Source of the DNA: Chara braunii
Lineage: Eukaryota; Streptophyta; Charophyceae; Charales; Characeae
Length of the DNA: 27,598 nt
Direction: 5' to 3'
NCBI GenBank assembly: GCA_003427395.1
Contig: BFEA01000038.1
Coordinates: 3,358,568 to 3,386,165, forward strand
The notes under the pieces are model-generated. The model saw nothing but the letters and a program-made list of their open reading frames with translations. It did no database searches and was not told the DNA's origin. Made by a program: the position numbers and the translations under genes. The stretch's first letter is position 1. Each line of letters begins with the position of its first letter. This document shows, piece by piece, positions 25,126 through 27,598 of the stretch.

Positions 25126-26690
25126 CACAATCATTTTCCTGGTTACGATCATTATCTGCTGTTCAGTTAGCCCCCCAGCTATCTGGGGTAGTCAACGCTG
25201 GCAGTGGGATCAGAGTTATTGAGCTGTTATTGAGCTGACATAAGTCATCATTCTGAATTTTTTCATACATCACGGGATGCTGGACCCGGTTCCAGCAGGC
25301 GCTGGTCCCACCACTAGAATCGAGCCGTTCATGGTAAAAAAAACAAAAGAAAAAAAAGCCTGGACCTGGACCCGGCCGGAGTTACTGGGAGCAGGCCTGG
25401 GACTGCTCCTCTTTGTAAGGGAAGCCTGGCCCGTTGCCCGGCATTGTGTAAATGTAAATTTTCTGTTACAAAAAAAATAATAATAATAATAAATTGTGCA
25501 GGAATGCCAAGAAAAGAAAAAAAATTCTTTGCGAAAAAAAAAAAAAAAAAAAATGTTTCTAACTTTGCGAGGAACGAGCCCTCACGGGGCCCCTATCAGA
25601 CATACACATGTTCTGGGCAGAGGCCCCCAGCAAACCGAGTGCCCACCCTAAGTGAAGGCGGGCCTGAATATTCATCAGAGGCCAAAATTCGACATTTCTC
25701 GTATGTGGGTATTCAGGCTCTTGCAGCACGCCAGTTGGTTGAGTGGATGCGTGAGCCTCACTAAGCTGCGTTGTACAGTTGGCCCAGGCCTTGGCAGTTG
25801 CGCCTGGGCACATACGCACAAAGCAGGGCCGATACATCTTGAAGTGGCCACAGCCCTATGCAAAAGTAGTACTGTCGGCGTACCTACCCTGGGGTTCTGT
25901 GCAAATGCAGCAAACAGCCAAGTCTGGAGACTGAGGCCGTGCCCAACTGTAAAGCGCCCAGGCCCTCAACTGTAGTTTCGGGTCTGGGCGCAGGTACTGG
26001 GGCCCAACAGGAAGCTACTGGAAGCTTCCAGCCAGGCCACACGCAGCAACGCAGGGGCTGCCACTTCCATATAGGAAGAAGAGCAGCCTGGGCCTGGATA
26101 TTCTGGCCCGGGCAGGCAATGGGGTCACACTGCTGCGTTAGAGGCTGCGTGCTGCGTTGAGGCCAGAGCGCGTGCAGGCGCGTGTGTGGTGAAGTGGGGC
26201 GCGCCAGGGCAGCGGAGCGCTAGCAGCCATAGCCGGGCTGCAGGGCACTAGGGGGTAAGAGGGCGATCGGTGGTCTTCAGGAAGGAGGCGAGTGTGGGTG
26301 GACAGGGTCTGATGAGGGGAAGCGAGATACGTACCTGCTACATGGAAGAGGTCGGCTATGGTGTTGACGTCATGTGCATTGGTCTTCGAGAGTCGAAGTG
26401 AGCCTGTTGCGAGAATGCTGATGTAGGTAGGATAGTCAGGTAGTGTAGGCTGGGCGCTGGGCGCCAGACAGACAGGAGCGACTTTGGATACTGTGTTGGT
26501 GTGGCCTGAGGGCTTGAACATTAGCTCATTAATTCATTCTATTGCTCTTATTTGGAAGGGATCTCGGTGCATTTGTGCTCTCTGTTTGTACACGACTACC
26601 TGGGCATCTGTGTGATTTCGCAACTTGGTTTCTGTATATCATTCCCGCTCATATTCTTTGCAACTTTCTTTTCTATTCTTTAATTCATTT
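25126..26690. other. Non-coding stretch, no gene recognised
   Basis: Includes A-rich runs (25337-25355, 25535-25553), GC-rich text with repeated GGCCCGGGCAGGC-like strings (about 26105 and again at 26695), and GATACGTACCTGCTAC near 26328. Several short frames are open, but none carries a motif I recognise. Confidence 0.4.
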
Positions 26691-26754
26691 TTGGCCTGGG
26701 CAGGCAAGTGGTCTTGGGCCAGTTTGGTACCATAGCTCCAGAGCCCATTCAAGC

Positions 26755-27402
26755 TGCTTTCGACAACCTGAAACCATAGAACACATCTTTATGCAATGCC
26801 CGGGCTCCACCTGGCTATGGAGGTGGTGGGACCGCATCTGGTCACAACTAGTCCCACATGTTCCATGGCGGTGGAAAGTTATCCTCCTAGAGACATGGAT
26901 CCCAAAGCTAGAATCAATGGAAAATCAGGAAGAATTTATAGATAATCTTTTCCGTATAGGGCGAAGAGCTGTAATGTGGGCCATCTGGATGAGGAGGTGC
27001 GCTTATGAATCGGAAGGGCCCAGACTAGATGGGCCAGACTTCACGGAGACTATTAAACAACAAATCGAAACAGACATCCTAACAAAATGGGATCAAATAA
27101 AGGAAAAAGTTCAATTTCTATCCAACAAATCAGAAATCCAATCACATTTTCAAAAATTCAGTCACAACTGGCTGGGCGGAAATCAGGGAGGGAGATTGGG
27201 AAAAGTCATATGGAATGGGGCAATGGATGATGATGATGATGATGAAATTAAAAGGGATTATAAATTGGAATTTGGCGACTGGACTACTATTGAGGCTTCA
27301 GTGCCTATGCGCCCTCTATCAGATTTCCCAGATCCTTTCCCCCCCCCCCAGCATCAGCTCTTGTTCCTAGCTCATGGTATGGAATATAAAGGAATTTCTT
27401 AG
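26755..27402 (+). pseudogene. LINE-like RT C-terminal zinc-finger region, copy 2
   Basis: An ORF open from 26542 encodes 286 residues, with protein-like sequence from about residue 72. CFRQPETIEHIFMQC (72-86) fits the zinc-binding region found after the RT in many plant LINEs (E-T-x2-H-x4-C), although the leading CxxC pair is incomplete. A Trp-rich segment follows (WLWRWWDRIW, 91-100), then GRRAVMWAIWMRRC (140-153). An acidic Asp run (229-234) is encoded by a GAT microsatellite. The end is EFGDWTTIEASVPM plus a Pro-rich tail. No RT core or endonuclease lies upstream in the window, so it is a 5'-truncated element or a TE-derived gene. The segment before residue 72 is probably not coding. Confidence 0.5.
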
Positions 27403-27598
27403 CAAGATTTCACTTATTCTGGAATAACACAGCTAGTGCTAATAGGTATATCTGGCGCCCTGAGAAAAGGGTGAAGAGGCAGTGTCTTTCCCCTGATTCA
27501 AAAGAGTGGAAGAGAGTACTCCCAATGGAGGTGGCCAAAATGGTCAGTTTTTCCAATCCCAGGTTTCCGGATATCTATGTATTCATTTGTACATTCAA
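27390..27598 (+). CDS. Partial ORF running off the window end
   Basis: A frame open from 27390 to the window end reads FHLFWNNTASANRYIWRPEK, then RVKRQCLSPDSKEWKRVLPM and beyond, with no stop and balanced composition. It overlaps the end of the LINE-like ORF in another frame, so it may be its continuation after a frameshift or a separate exon. No start codon or family is identified. Confidence 0.3.

Noticed and set aside
25559-25837. Overlapping ORFs on both strands near 25.6 kb
   Set aside because: Both strands are open over the same 250 bases with no recognisable motif, so I could not choose a real coding frame.

Overview
The window is repeat-dense nuclear DNA from a eukaryote of the green lineage. 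Two chromodomain-bearing Ty3/gypsy retrotransposons (chromoviruses), LINE-like remnants, AT-rich terminal-inverted-repeat elements, many microsatellites and assembly gaps rule out a bacterial source. An AT-rich block at about 13.6-14.5 kb carries the 3' end of the plastid gene ndhH twice, so the plastid of this organism (or of a donor) has ndh genes. A streptophyte alga such as Chara, or a land plant, is my inference. I cannot name a species.

Layout. 1-1350: copies, in both orientations, of a short repeat that carries a hammerhead ribozyme motif, ending in a palindrome of about 0.5 kb. 1352-10023: an old chromovirus on the minus strand with two LTRs, a tRNA-iMet-like primer site, gag (coiled coil, capsid-like domain, zinc knuckle), protease, RT, RNase H, integrase and chromodomain, all broken by stops and frameshifts. 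10024-13600: more ribozyme-bearing repeats mixed with three copies of a 0.72-0.74 kb TIR element, two of them forming a 1.5 kb inverted repeat, and a 355-base gap. 13600-14500: plastid-derived DNA that appears to have split one ribozyme repeat. 14590-15805: a tandem array of the longer ribozyme-bearing unit, interrupted by a 19-base Tn5 mosaic-end sequence that is almost certainly an assembly artefact. 15814-16251: a small RING-type zinc-finger reading frame. 16504-20167: a second chromovirus, plus strand, internally deleted so that its 5' LTR runs straight into an uninterrupted integrase-chromodomain ORF. 20168-24340: LTR-like and other non-coding repeat sequence. 24340-27598: two diverged copies of the C-terminal part of a LINE-like protein.

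The most interesting signal is the ribozyme repeat. On the strand opposite to most copies, it reads as a type III hammerhead (stem III strand, GUC or GUU cleavage triplet, stem-loop I, CUGAUGA, stem-loop II, GAAA, stem III strand). Several copies sit in tandem about 0.42-0.56 kb apart. This is the architecture expected of retrozymes or ribozyme-bearing satellites that make small circular RNAs. Most copies here are degenerate. The one at 10097-10156 keeps all core residues.

No rRNA gene, complete tRNA gene, CRISPR array or intact host gene could be supported. Nearly all protein-coding sequence belongs to transposable elements.
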